Shown: piece by piece, positions 43,475 to 53,072 of the stretch
Layout of the letters: every line of letters begins with the position of its first letter
How positions within the stretch are numbered: position 1 is the stretch's first letter
Assembly (NCBI GenBank): GCA_033807695.1
Contig: CM066305.1
Location: 2,108,001 to 2,172,000, forward strand
Length of the DNA: 64,000 nucleotides
Direction of reading: 5' to 3'
Source of the DNA: Daedaleopsis sinensis
Taxonomy: Eukaryota > Basidiomycota > Agaricomycetes > Polyporales > Polyporaceae
Program-made: the position numbers and the translations under genes
Notes under the pieces: model-generated
Told to the model about the DNA's origin: nothing
Seen by the model: only the letters and a program-made list of their open reading frames with translations
The model's database searches: none

Positions 43475-45130
43475 ATGGTCAAGACAGTCAAACTTGGAGG
43501 TACCGCGTCCGATGTGGTCGTCGCGAAAGTGGCGGTAAGTAGATCCTAACCTCATGTACGTTCATCAGGACACTGATATACTCCCCACATAGCACGGACT
43601 GATGACAATGACGTACGCGTCCTCACCCTGTGCATATGCTCCTTCTGATCCTTTTGTTTGGATATTTTCTTTGTGGCCGTTCTCAGCATGCATACAATCG
43701 TCCCTGACGAGCAAGCTTTCGAGTCCCTCAAGAGCGGTATGGACGCCCTCCCATCGGGGGCTAAGATGTTGTTGAACAGCGGTACGCGGTTTGCCGTGGA
43801 TCACTCCCATATCTCCGCGTTAATTGCTGCATCTACCACTAGCCGAGTTCTATGGCAAAGATAGATCCCTCGGAAACCTGGAGCTCCTCGCTCGCTTTTT
43901 TGAGCAATATCCTCAATATGTCGACAAGGCTTTCTTGTCGGTGAAGGTGATCCGTCTCGGCGAGTTCCACTGAGAAATTCTTATTGACAACTGGAGAACA
44001 GGGGGCCATGCTTGGATACGGTGAACCAGCTGTGCTGTGCGTGTCCCCGATGAAGCCGCGTCGTCAATAACGTTCCCACTCACACATAACAGGAAGGAAA
44101 CCCTGAGGGCCAGTGTGGATAGCTGCATTGCTGCGCTCCGCGGAACAAAGAAGATCGACTTGTTCGAGCCCGCGAGGCTCAACGGCAAGTCATCCGTTGA
44201 AGAAACTGTTAGCGCCCTCGCGGAACTTCTGAAGGAGGGCAAGTTCGACCACATCGGTCTCTCTGAGTGTCGCGCCGAGTCCTTGCGCCGCGGACACGCT
44301 GTAAGCCTACTACCAATTTATGCTCCAGTGCTTTTTATTGACTCCTGTACATTATAGGTGCACCCTATCGCTGTGGTTGAGATTGAAGTCAGTCCGATGT
44401 CGTACGAAGAGGAGACTAAGAAGGGTAAGCACGACTGAGCTAGCAGGATACCTCGTCATATCCTAACTCATAGTGGTCCACTACAGTCCTTGCTACCGCG
44501 GAAGAGCTTGGCATAGCCGTGGCGGCATACTCGTGCGTATCCAACTATAATGTGCTCGGAAACCACGCTCACGCATAGACTACAATTCCAGTCCTCTCGG
44601 ACATGGTCTGACGACAGGCTCTATTCAGAGCCCCAAAGATTTGGGTACGTATGTCTTTGCACAGGTACCGCGACGGACTGCTCACGCTTTTTGCAGCTGA
44701 CAGCGCGTTCCACGCCTTCACTCGCTTCCAAGAGGAGGTAGAATTTTTATCCTCTATCTATTGGGAAACATGCTGACTGTGACATAGAACTGGAGCTACA
44801 ACAAGCGTCTCGTTGATGCTCTAGTCGCTATGGCGGCCCGGAAGGGCTGCACCCCGGCCCAGTTAAGCATCGGTTGGGTTGCCTCACTCGGAGAGAAGGT
44901 CATCCCTCTGCCCGGATCCTCGTGAGTTGTTCTTTTCCTAGCCGCGGAGGACTGTATTAATGATGATTTGTGTCTGCAGACGGAAGGAGAGAACTCTCGA
45001 GAATTTGTCTGGGGGAGACATAGAGCTTTCTAAGGCTGAATTGGACGAAATTGCGCAGATCATGGCGACTAACCCCGTGCAAGGCGACAGATACTTTGGG
45101 CCTAGCATGGACTTGAAGTTGTGGGGCTGA
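43475..45130 (+). CDS. Aldo-keto reductase, pyridoxal-reductase-like
   Basis: An NADPH-dependent reductase of the AKR8/plr1 type, which converts pyridoxal to pyridoxine in yeasts. ATG at 43475 gives [20 protein letters not shown], followed by a 20-nt exon (43593-43612, HGLMTMT) matching the HGLMG motif of plr1. Further exons give [40 protein letters not shown] with the catalytic Tyr, DKAFLSVK with the catalytic Lys, then [96 protein letters not shown] and [13 protein letters not shown] 45128-45130. About 11 introns. The residue before EFYG is Ala rather than the Gly/Ala of relatives and the usual MxxTW has Met for Trp. Intact frame. Confidence 0.87.
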
Positions 45131-45329
45131 AATGCATGCATCTGGATCATACATCCTTTGTACACTCGATACTTGTCTGGTCTAGAACGCGAGGGCGAAT
45201 AGGTCTTTCTCACGCCATTCACATGACCTTGTTGAGCACAAAGGAATCTTCATACAGTTTAAAGCAGGTCATTGACCGAATCTGGACAAGACATCGAGTC
45301 ACTTGCTCATCCCGCGCGGCCAGACGGAG
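45131..45329. other. AKR 3' flank
   Basis: Short spacer before the orphan frame; nothing recognised. Confidence 0.25.
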
Positions 45330-45674
45330 ATGTGGATGTTCGTTTTCCACATGCCGTTCTTCTGCATGCAGGCGTTGTCTGGAAACAAGTGGGGCTTCGT
45401 CCACTACACATCCGCGCAAGGCGACAAGGCGGACGGCAGGGTGGAAGATCCGCGGCTGCAGGGCTTCCTGGACTGCATGAAGCGTGAGGGGCGGCCGATG
45501 CCCTCCGACGAGGCCGTGCAGACACTGCAAGGTCTTCTCTCCGAGAAGGACAGTCAAGGGAAGTACTACTGTCGGTTCATGGACCCGGAGGAGGTTACGG
45601 AAATCGAACCACCCTCAGCCCAGGTACATGCTCAGATATTTGCTGCACTAGCGTTGCGGGGCCTGTCCGTCTGA
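45330..45674 (+). CDS. Orphan open frame, possible gene relic (115 codons)
   Basis: The frame opens at TTG 45303, with the first ATGs at 45330 and 45336, and closes at TGA 45672-45674. The product (MWMFVFHMPFFCMQALSGNK, WGFVHYTSAQGDKADGRVED, PRLQGFLDCMKREGRPMPSD) has protein-like composition. It also has C/G-ending codons in 45400-45620, unlike the AT-richer flanks. No family was recognised. It lacks a convincing 5' region and may be the 3' remnant of a gene truncated by rearrangement in this transposon-rich segment. Confidence 0.35.
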   Translation: MWMFVFHMPFFCMQALSGNKWGFVHYTSAQGDKADGRVEDPRLQGFLDCMKREGRPMPSDEAVQTLQGLLSEKDSQGKYYCRFMDPEEVTEIEPPSAQVHAQIFAALALRGLSV

Positions 45675-46174
45675 ACACTTCCTTGTCATGGTCATATGCA
45701 ATCTTCATAGTACATCACCGTGTACTTAGCAATAGCAAACTCGGCTCAACCTGAAGTAAACATATATAAGAGTTGCATTCAGCCATCCGAATCGGCGAGC
45801 CTGTACGTACGAGTGCGGCAACAGCCGTTACCTTTCAATGGCGAGAACATGGAGCAGGACTATAAGCGCTTCAAGTTAGAAGATTTGGGGTGATCGGTGT
45901 CAACAACGCCCAAGCACGAACCCTCAGGCCTCAGGCCTCAGGTCTCGAGGACAACGACTGTGATGGCAGTGAGTGGGTGCAGGCACTGAGGCAGGTCCAT
46001 TCCCACCTACCAGCGGCTATTGGTCGCGAGAGTTGTTCTGAGTTTCAAATTCATGTGGTTCGAACTTTCAGCATGCCATAAATGCTGCAAGTCTACCACC
46101 CGCTCTCTTGTCCTTGTGACTCACAGCCCTCTATCTGTTCAAGTTCACGCATCGCTCCCCAACCGTCGCCGATC
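45675..46174. other. Spacer upstream of the disrupted kinase gene
   Basis: About 500 bp with a short CCTCAGG-type tandem at 45920-45945. Probably the promoter of the kinase-like gene. Confidence 0.3.
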
Positions 46175-46772
46175 ATGCCCCAGTCATTCTCAGATCTATC
46201 CGACGACGAGATCTTTGGCAGCCTTTCACTTGTTGAGGCATTCTGGAGAGACCGTTACTACGAACTCTTCCAGTCGCACGGATATACTTTTCGACCTCGT
46301 TATCATCCGAACTGGGTGCCATCGTGGCGACAGGATCCTACCTTGGATCTTTTCCATACAGAAGATCATGTCGCTTGGCATGTGAGTTTTGATTCGTCCT
46401 CTAACTCAGCTTCAAGCATTCACGCGCATATAGGCACTTCGCCCACATTTAATGGACGGCATCCGGCTGTCTGACGGGAAACTCGTTCTCGTTAAACGAA
46501 TTCGCAGTGGTTCTCAGGAGATCACGATTGCAACATACCTGTCGTCTCCCGAGTTGCGAGACGATCCTACCAACCATCGCGTTCCTATCCTCGATGTCCT
46601 TCAGGACACTCAAGACCCCTCCATCTCATTCTTGGTGATGCCATTCCTGCGATACATCAATCAACCCGAATTCGATACTGTGGGCAGTATCTTGAACTGT
46701 GTCGAACAGCTCCTCGAGGTGTCGATTGACCTTCTCCGCACGCCTACAGCGTGTTAACCCGTTTTTTCGCAC

Positions 46773-46777
46773 AGGGA
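46773..46777. repeat. 5-bp target-site duplication, left
   Basis: AGGGA just before the left LTR. The AG is the splice acceptor of the kinase gene's intron and GGA its next codon. Confidence 0.9.
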
Positions 46778-47145
46778 TGTAAGCTGGCCGTCGGGCCAGC
46801 GGACACTGGAATCTAACACACGAGAGCACGCAGCGGAATAACGAGCAAAAGCTGCGTAGCGCGAGAGGAAACTAAGTAGGGATACAAGCGAGTGAGAACC
46901 ACAATACGTACCTGCGTAGCGCGAGAGGAAACTGAAGCGCAACGCAGGGGAGGAGGGGTTTATGTACGTAAATAGTCCGAATACTGAGAAAGCGAGCATG
47001 AGTCCGTTCGTCCAATCCTGTCCGTCCGCCACAGCGGTCCAATCCCGTCCGTCCGCCCGTCCGTCACCTGTCTGTCAACTCTCCGTCACCCGTCTGTCCG
47101 GTGCGCGTCCGTGGTCCGAGGAGTGAGCCGTGTGATGGCATTACA
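46778..47145 (-). repeat. LTR (3' LTR of the minus-strand element)
   Basis: 368 bp, identical to 52700-53067 except A for G at 46810/52732 (+ strand). It contains an internal repeat of the word CTGCGTAGCGCGAGAGGAAACT (second copy lies 68 bp downstream) and several CCGTCCG repeats. Confidence 0.95.
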
Positions 47146-47157
47146 CTCCTCCCCACT
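47146..47157 (-). other. Polypurine tract
   Basis: On the minus strand this reads AGTGGGGAGGAG, directly abutting the 3' LTR. It would prime plus-strand DNA. Confidence 0.7.
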
Positions 47158-47177
47158 CTGAAGAAGAGCGAGGGGTG

Positions 47178-50100
47178 TCAAGCTGGAAGTCGGAGGTCGA
47201 CGTTGTTGAGCTTGAGGTAGTCGTCGAGTGCGACGAGGTCCTTGACCTCGCGCCCAGGGAGCCACGAGTCCGAGCCTGCACCGTACCCGAACCAGCGAAC
47301 CAGGAAGCGATATCCGCGTCCGGCGCGCTTGTGATCGAGGATCCGTTCGACGAGGAACTCTTCGCCGTCGGCAGTCATGACTGGGCCTGGCTCGGGGTGG
47401 GAGCGTGCGGGGAAAAGGGCGTCGTCGTTAGGGATGTAAGGTTTGAGTAGCGAAGCGTGGAACGTGGGGTGAATGTTCATGGAGGCGGGGAGTTCGAGGG
47501 TGTAAGAGGAGGTTTCGGGATGAGCGCGAGAGACGACGTAGGGCCCATCGAAGCGGACCATGAATTTGGCGACACGATGGTCTCCGCGTTGCATGTAGTC
47601 GCGACGGCGGTGGAAGGTGGACAAGAGGACGCGGTCCCCGACGGAGTATGGTACTTCAGGCCCTCGACGGGCGTTGGTTGCGAGGACTTGGTTCGTCTTC
47701 GCGAGTAGGAGGTTATCTTGGGCCTCCAGCACGTCGGTCTCGATCTGAGCGATGAGTCGAACAGCGCGGGCGCCGTCGTCGTCTGTAGAAGCGAGAAGAT
47801 CAGCGGTGTGTGTGGACGAAATTGGAGGAAGAACACGGGGAGCGCAACCGAGGCGTAGTTGGAAGGGGCTGAATCCGGTGGAAGCGTTGATGGTGTTCAT
47901 CAGTTGAAATCGGACAAGCGGAAGTGCGCGGACCCAACCGGTCTGGTTGCGTGAGACGTGGTACCGGAGCATCTGGATCATAGTACGGTTAGTACGTTCA
48001 CTAGCGCCGTCGGTCTCAGGATGATAGGAAGTGGACATGCGGAGGTCGACTCCGGAGAGCTTATGGAGTGCCTTCCAAAATTTGCTGACGAATAGCTTGT
48101 CGCGGTCGCTGACGATTTGCAGTGGTAAGCCGTTTTCACAGTACCAGTGTTGGAAGAAGAGAGCTGCGAAGTCTTCTGCGGAGATGTCAGTTCGTGTCGG
48201 AATCAAACGAACGTCACCTCCGAGTCGGTCGGTGATAGTAGCTATGCAATTGTTGCCTCCGTCGTCCGGGAGTGCACCGACGAAGTCGATGCAGATGGAA
48301 TCGAAACGGTGGTCTGGGACGGGTAGTGGATGAAGAGGTCCAGTTGGGCGTTTCGTGGACGGCTTGTTGCGTTGACAAGCGTCGCAGGATGGGATGTACA
48401 GTGTCTCGAGGTCCTTCCGCATGTTAGGCCAATAATAAGACGAGCGGAGCGAACCGTATGACTTCTCAGAGCCGAAGTGGCCCAGAGCGTCGTGAGCAAG
48501 TCTGTAGAGGCCTTCTCGTAGGTCGGAAACGCGAGGGATGCAGAGTCGGTCTCCAGCGAAGAGGAGGCCGTCGCGGACTTGGATGCCCGCTACAAATGAG
48601 CCGTCCAAGTCACCTGCGAGGAGCGGTAGAAGGGGGTTGTTAGCGGTAGTGAGGGAGGATATAAGTCGAAGGCACCACTTGTCCTCGCCGTAGCCAGAAC
48701 GAATACGTTCCAGCCACGCCGGGTCCGAGGCAATGTGTAGTGAGCCAGAGTGTATAGCGGCAACCCGTGTACGAGCGGTGTCTGGCAGGCGAGAGCGCAT
48801 GGCTGTGGACGCATCGCGGAGGAGTCGCAGAGCTCCGATCGCGAGGATCGGAGTAGGGAGCGAGTCTGGTGGCGAGTCTGCGGGAGGTTTCCGGCGGGAA
48901 AGGGCGTCCGCGACGCTGTTGTCCTCCCCTCGGATGTACGTGATGGTGTAATCGTACTGACCCAGAAACTCCTGCCACCTCGCTTGGCGACGTGACAGGT
49001 GTTTCTGTGTGTTAAAATTCTCGAGGGTGCGATGATCCGTGAAAATCGTGAAGGGCACACCGAGAAGGTCGACGCGCCATTTCTTGAGCGCGCGCACGAT
49101 TGCGAGCAATTCCTTCTCGTGTACCGGGTAGTTCAGTTCGGCGCCCGAGAGCTGGGCGGACTCGAACGCGACTGGTCGTGCGGTCTCGAGGGTTTCGCCG
49201 TAGGAGAGAACGGCGCCTGTACAATAATCGCTCGCGTCAGTAGACACGAAGATGCGATTATTCCCAAGGTTAGAGTGGTCGATGGAAGTGAGACACTCAT
49301 GGCTCGTTACGAGACGTTTGACAGCTTCGAAGGCGAACGTGTGCTCGGCCGTCCATTCGAAGTTCTTCTCGGCTTCTTTCGTAGTGAGCGGGTTGAGTAT
49401 CGAAGTGTGGTGTGCGAGTTTCGGCAGGAAATTCGCGATGTATCGAACCAGGCCGAGGAACGCACGGACGTCGTGTGCGCAAGTGGGAACTGGCCAGTCG
49501 AGGACGCGTGCGATTTTCGAGCCGTCCGGGCGAATCCCGTCGAGGGATATGTTGTGCCCGAGGAAATTGAGGTCTGTGCAGAAGAGTGTGGTCTTCTTCA
49601 GCGAGCAGTACAATGAATGGGACTGGAGCGCAGTGAGGATGGTGTGCACGTTGCGGACGTGCTCCTCGACGCTCGACGACCATATAATGATGTCGTCGAG
49701 GTATACATGGCAAATGGACCCGATGAACGGTCGCAGAGCGTTGTACATGCGACGTTGATGTGTGCTGGGAGCATTGCGACACCCTTGAGGCATCACTGTC
49801 CATTCGTAAAGGCCGAAGGGGGTAGTGACGGCGGTGTACTTGACGTGATCCGGGTGTACTTTCGTCTGGAAGAACGAATTAGTCATGTCTAGTTTCCCCC
49901 ACACCTTACCGCGTGCGCAATCCGAGAGGATTTCTTGGATGCTAGGTAGGGGGTACGCGTCGGGTATGGTGTTCGCGTTCAGGGTACGGTAGTCATTAAC
50001 CCATCTAGGAAGGGCAGATGGGTCAGCTTTAGGTACCAAGAAGGAAGGAGACGCGTAAGGGGAGGAAGATGGACGTAGCCGACCGGCCGCGAGATGCTGA

Positions 50101-52004
50101 TCGAGCAGCGTCTTCCAGGCCTCGCGATATTTCTTGGGACATTCGTAAGTGCGCCGGACGATGGAGAGGTGCGCGTCCTTGAGATGAATCTCATGGAAAA
50201 CGTCGTCCGGGAGTCTGTTGGTGGGCGGAATGTCTGCGGGAAACAAATCAGCGAACTTCTTCTTCATGTGAGCGTCAAGCGTGGAAAGTCGCTCAGCGAA
50301 AGCCATTCGCTGGACTTGTGCGCGAACGGCGTTGATTACTAGCGGTGCTGGTAGTTGATCATCGTCGTGAAGCGAAGCTGATTTCGGAATGCGTTCGAAG
50401 AGTTGTCGGTTGACGTCGTTGATACGCGACCGGTGCAGACGTCTGTGCATGTCGTCGTATTCGCGTTCTAGGCGTCGTCTGTCCGCTGGAGATAGGGAGG
50501 GTGTCGGGGGTCGAGGTTGACGGGCAAACAGGTCTCGACCTGAGTCACAGTCCCACAGGGCGTGGTGGTGTACATCGACAAGAAGTTTGTTGGCATCGAG
50601 GAAGGTAGTGCCGAGGATTACAGGATATGCTAGCTTGGGTACAATGATCGCGGTACATGAACGAGAGGTGTATGAACCGTCCTTCGCCGTGACCTGAAAG
50701 CGACAGAACTGCAAGGCCTCCCCTTCGACTCCAGCGAAGGCGTCTGTGTATTGGAAGGGCTTGCGTAGTGTGTGACGTCGTAGTTTGTGATCGTTGGCGA
50801 CGTCTTCTCTAACGAGAACTGAAGGAGAACCGGTGTCGATCAGCATCTCGACAACATCATGAGACGTGGAGGCAGGAGATGAGATGGACGCAAGCCAGAG
50901 CGGCTGAGGCGATGAGACAACGCACTCGTCGTCGGAGCTCTCCCCGCCTGAGATCCAGATGGCGTCGTCCGAGTCGGTACCAAGAGCGTTCACGGAGTTC
51001 GCGAGCACAGCACCAACGGGAACCGGAGACGGGGGGGAGGGAGAACGGGAACCGGAAGCGACGACTGCGGAGACCGCCTTGCGAGAGGAGGCAGACGGTT
51101 TGCTGGCGGTCGTCGTCGTCGTCGTCGTCGTCGTAGATTTGACAGCGGCGTCGGCGTCAGCTTGTGTGAGGGAGCGGTATGTAGACGCGTTGGGGAAACC
51201 GTTCGGGCAGGAGTCACGCATGTGTCCGACGTTGAACCTGCGACATTTCAGGCATCCCTTGTTTGCCATGAGAAGGGAGCGTTCGTCATCGGTCAAGGGA
51301 GGTAGTCGACCGGTGGGGCGGGACGACGGTGTGGACGCAGACGTGTTCGGGCGGGATGTGTTGGAGAAGGGAGGGCGGTTGCCTTTGGCGTCGGTGCGGA
51401 CTTTCGGGTCCCGGAGTGAGAGGGTCGCACGCATCTCGCGAACTGTCGATGTGTATTCCCGGTCGGCAGAGATGAGAGCGGCCTTCCAGTCTCGGTACTT
51501 AGGGAGCCCCGAGATCAAGTCCGATTGGCACAGAAGACGGAGACGGCGAGTCAAGCGGGGTACTAGGTTTGCGCGGAGAGAAGCGTCGTCCATCAGCAGG
51601 GGGGATCGTCCAAGGAGGAGGTTCTTGAGCTCAAACGAGCGCGAGAAGTCTTCGAACGATTGATCCTCGGTCATGATGAGACGTAGGATGTCCGCATGGA
51701 GGTCGGAGTCCCAGCCGATGGGTAGCCATTGAGCATACATCTCAGTGACGAAATCTTCCCAGTCCTTGGTCTGGAGCGTGACGACGTTCGTGCGCCACCA
51801 AGCCTTGAGAATGGGGTCCTGGAACCCGCAGGCGATGAGCTTGGCGCGTTTACCGGCGTCGTCGTCGATATTCTTGTGTAAGAAGTACCCCTCAGCCATG
51901 TCGACCCAGTTCTGGAGAAGTTCTGCGTCGAGCGTGCCGTTCTTAATGGTCGGGCACTTGGTGGGGTCCTTCTGTTCCAGGGTGGCGGTGCCTGCGTCTG
52001 GCAT
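47178..52004 (-). CDS. Gag-Pol polyprotein with C-terminal chromodomain
   Basis: One 1608-residue frame from ATG 52004 to TGA 47180-47178, with no frameshift between gag and pol. Gag spans about residues 1-245 (LKAWWRTNVV, SFEDFSRSFELKNLL). A zinc knuckle CLKCRRFNVGHMRDSC lies at 251-266, with six residues instead of four before His, followed by a poly-Thr run. The protease DTGS is at 391. RT is about 620-800, with RWVNDYRTLN, GKLDMTNSFFQTKV and YLDD at 768-771. RNase H is about 917-1040 (STDASDYCTG, EKELLAIV, TDHRTLENF). The integrase has HDALGH and CDAC, then catalytic Asp near 1240, Asp near 1300 and Glu near 1336. A chromodomain ends the chain (VERILDHKRAGRGYRFLVRW, FGYGAGSDSWLP). All catalytic residues are intact. 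Confidence 0.95.
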   Translation of the reverse strand: MPDAGTATLEQKDPTKCPTIKNGTLDAELLQNWVDMAEGYFLHKNIDDDAGKRAKLIACGFQDPILKAWWRTNVVTLQTKDWEDFVTEMYAQWLPIGWDSDLHADILRLIMTEDQSFEDFSRSFELKNLLLGRSPLLMDDASLRANLVPRLTRRLRLLCQSDLISGLPKYRDWKAALISADREYTSTVREMRATLSLRDPKVRTDAKGNRPPFSNTSRPNTSASTPSSRPTGRLPPLTDDERSLLMANKGCLKCRRFNVGHMRDSCPNGFPNASTYRSLTQADADAAVKSTTTTTTTTTASKPSASSRKAVSAVVASGSRSPSPPSPVPVGAVLANSVNALGTDSDDAIWISGGESSDDECVVSSPQPLWLASISSPASTSHDVVEMLIDTGSPSVLVREDVANDHKLRRHTLRKPFQYTDAFAGVEGEALQFCRFQVTAKDGSYTSRSCTAIIVPKLAYPVILGTTFLDANKLLVDVHHHALWDCDSGRDLFARQPRPPTPSLSPADRRRLEREYDDMHRRLHRSRINDVNRQLFERIPKSASLHDDDQLPAPLVINAVRAQVQRMAFAERLSTLDAHMKKKFADLFPADIPPTNRLPDDVFHEIHLKDAHLSIVRRTYECPKKYREAWKTLLDQHLAAGRLRPSSSPYASPSFLVPKADPSALPRWVNDYRTLNANTIPDAYPLPSIQEILSDCARGKVWGKLDMTNSFFQTKVHPDHVKYTAVTTPFGLYEWTVMPQGCRNAPSTHQRRMYNALRPFIGSICHVYLDDIIIWSSSVEEHVRNVHTILTALQSHSLYCSLKKTTLFCTDLNFLGHNISLDGIRPDGSKIARVLDWPVPTCAHDVRAFLGLVRYIANFLPKLAHHTSILNPLTTKEAEKNFEWTAEHTFAFEAVKRLVTSHECLTSIDHSNLGNNRIFVSTDASDYCTGAVLSYGETLETARPVAFESAQLSGAELNYPVHEKELLAIVRALKKWRVDLLGVPFTIFTDHRTLENFNTQKHLSRRQARWQEFLGQYDYTITYIRGEDNSVADALSRRKPPADSPPDSLPTPILAIGALRLLRDASTAMRSRLPDTARTRVAAIHSGSLHIASDPAWLERIRSGYGEDKWCLRLISSLTTANNPLLPLLAGDLDGSFVAGIQVRDGLLFAGDRLCIPRVSDLREGLYRLAHDALGHFGSEKSYGSLRSSYYWPNMRKDLETLYIPSCDACQRNKPSTKRPTGPLHPLPVPDHRFDSICIDFVGALPDDGGNNCIATITDRLGGDVRLIPTRTDISAEDFAALFFQHWYCENGLPLQIVSDRDKLFVSKFWKALHKLSGVDLRMSTSYHPETDGASERTNRTMIQMLRYHVSRNQTGWVRALPLVRFQLMNTINASTGFSPFQLRLGCAPRVLPPISSTHTADLLASTDDDGARAVRLIAQIETDVLEAQDNLLLAKTNQVLATNARRGPEVPYSVGDRVLLSTFHRRRDYMQRGDHRVAKFMVRFDGPYVVSRAHPETSSYTLELPASMNIHPTFHASLLKPYIPNDDALFPARSHPEPGPVMTADGEEFLVERILDHKRAGRGYRFLVRWFGYGAGSDSWLPGREVKDLVALDDYLKLNNVDLRLPA

Positions 52005-52699
52005 GATGTGACTGGAGGAGCGTGACAGGAAGCGGGTGGAGGAAGTGAGACGGGAAGTAGATAAGAGTATGCGAGAAGGAACGGAAGGAAGGGAGAGGGA
52101 GAGATCGGAGTCGGAATCGGAAGAAGAAGGTGAGTATATGCGGTTTTGTGGGGATGGGGGCAGAGAAATATCGGACGCTGAGAAGGATCGGGGAAGAGGG
52201 AAGGCAGGAGGATAAAGAGCGGGAGGGGGCGATGAGCCGGGTGTGTACTCAGCTTGGTTCGAAGTACCGAGTGGACCTTTGGGTGCGGGGCCTAGTATGA
52301 CGTGTTCCCCGGCGAAGATGTTGTCGTTGAGCGCGTCCGCGAGGTCGGCGGACGTGGGGGACGACAGATCCGTGATGTCGGAGCCGCTTGGGGTTAAGTC
52401 GTACAGAGGTGGTGCACTGGTCGAGATGGGTACAGGAACTCGTCGCTGAGCGCGGCGGGAAGGGTTTCTGCGGGGCTGAAACAGGGCGGGCAGGAAATGC
52501 GGGGGTGCGGGAGCGGGTACTGGATGGGGAGAAGACTGGAGGGTGGGAATGGATGAGCGTTCTGTGCGAGACGCCTATATCCGCTGGATGCGTCTTCTGG
52601 AATTCCAGAAGGCGTGTTCGGCGTCAGTCAAGACGTCGAGAAGGGTGGAGTTGGTGGTTCTCGTCTGTGTGTGGCGCCTTTGAGGCGTTAAAAAAAAAG
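52005..52699 (-). other. Retrotransposon leader with atypical primer site
   Basis: This is about 695 bp between the 5' LTR and the gag start. Immediately inside the LTR the minus strand reads C, nine T, then AACGCCTCA. That is not complementary to a recognisable tRNA 3' end (no TGG start). Confidence 0.55.
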
Positions 52700-53067
52700 T
52701 GTAAGCTGGCCGTCGGGCCAGCGGACACTGGAGTCTAACACACGAGAGCACGCAGCGGAATAACGAGCAAAAGCTGCGTAGCGCGAGAGGAAACTAAGTA
52801 GGGATACAAGCGAGTGAGAACCACAATACGTACCTGCGTAGCGCGAGAGGAAACTGAAGCGCAACGCAGGGGAGGAGGGGTTTATGTACGTAAATAGTCC
52901 GAATACTGAGAAAGCGAGCATGAGTCCGTTCGTCCAATCCTGTCCGTCCGCCACAGCGGTCCAATCCCGTCCGTCCGCCCGTCCGTCACCTGTCTGTCAA
53001 CTCTCCGTCACCCGTCTGTCCGGTGCGCGTCCGTGGTCCGAGGAGTGAGCCGTGTGATGGCATTACA
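52700..53067 (-). repeat. LTR (5' LTR of the minus-strand element)
   Basis: 368 bp partner of 46778-47145. It drives transcription leftward across gag-pol. Confidence 0.95.
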
Positions 53068-53072
53068 AGGGA
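53068..53072. repeat. 5-bp target-site duplication, right
   Basis: AGGGA, identical to 46773-46777. Confidence 0.9.

Larger units (their letters stand above)
46778..53067 (-). mobile_element. Ty3-type chromovirus LTR retrotransposon, full length
   Basis: A 6290 bp element on the minus strand with 368 bp LTRs (46778-47145 and 52700-53067). The LTRs begin TGTAA, end TTACA, and differ at one position. The host duplication is AGGGA on both sides. The coding region is one gag-pol frame, in the order gag, protease, RT, RNase H, integrase, chromodomain, which defines the Ty3/Metaviridae chromoviruses. A purine tract sits at the inner edge of the 3' LTR. The frame and both LTRs are intact, so a recent, potentially active insertion is likely. 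Confidence 0.95.

Noticed and set aside
52243..52738. + strand frames in the retrotransposon leader
   Set aside because: They are antisense to the element's transcript and short, with random composition.
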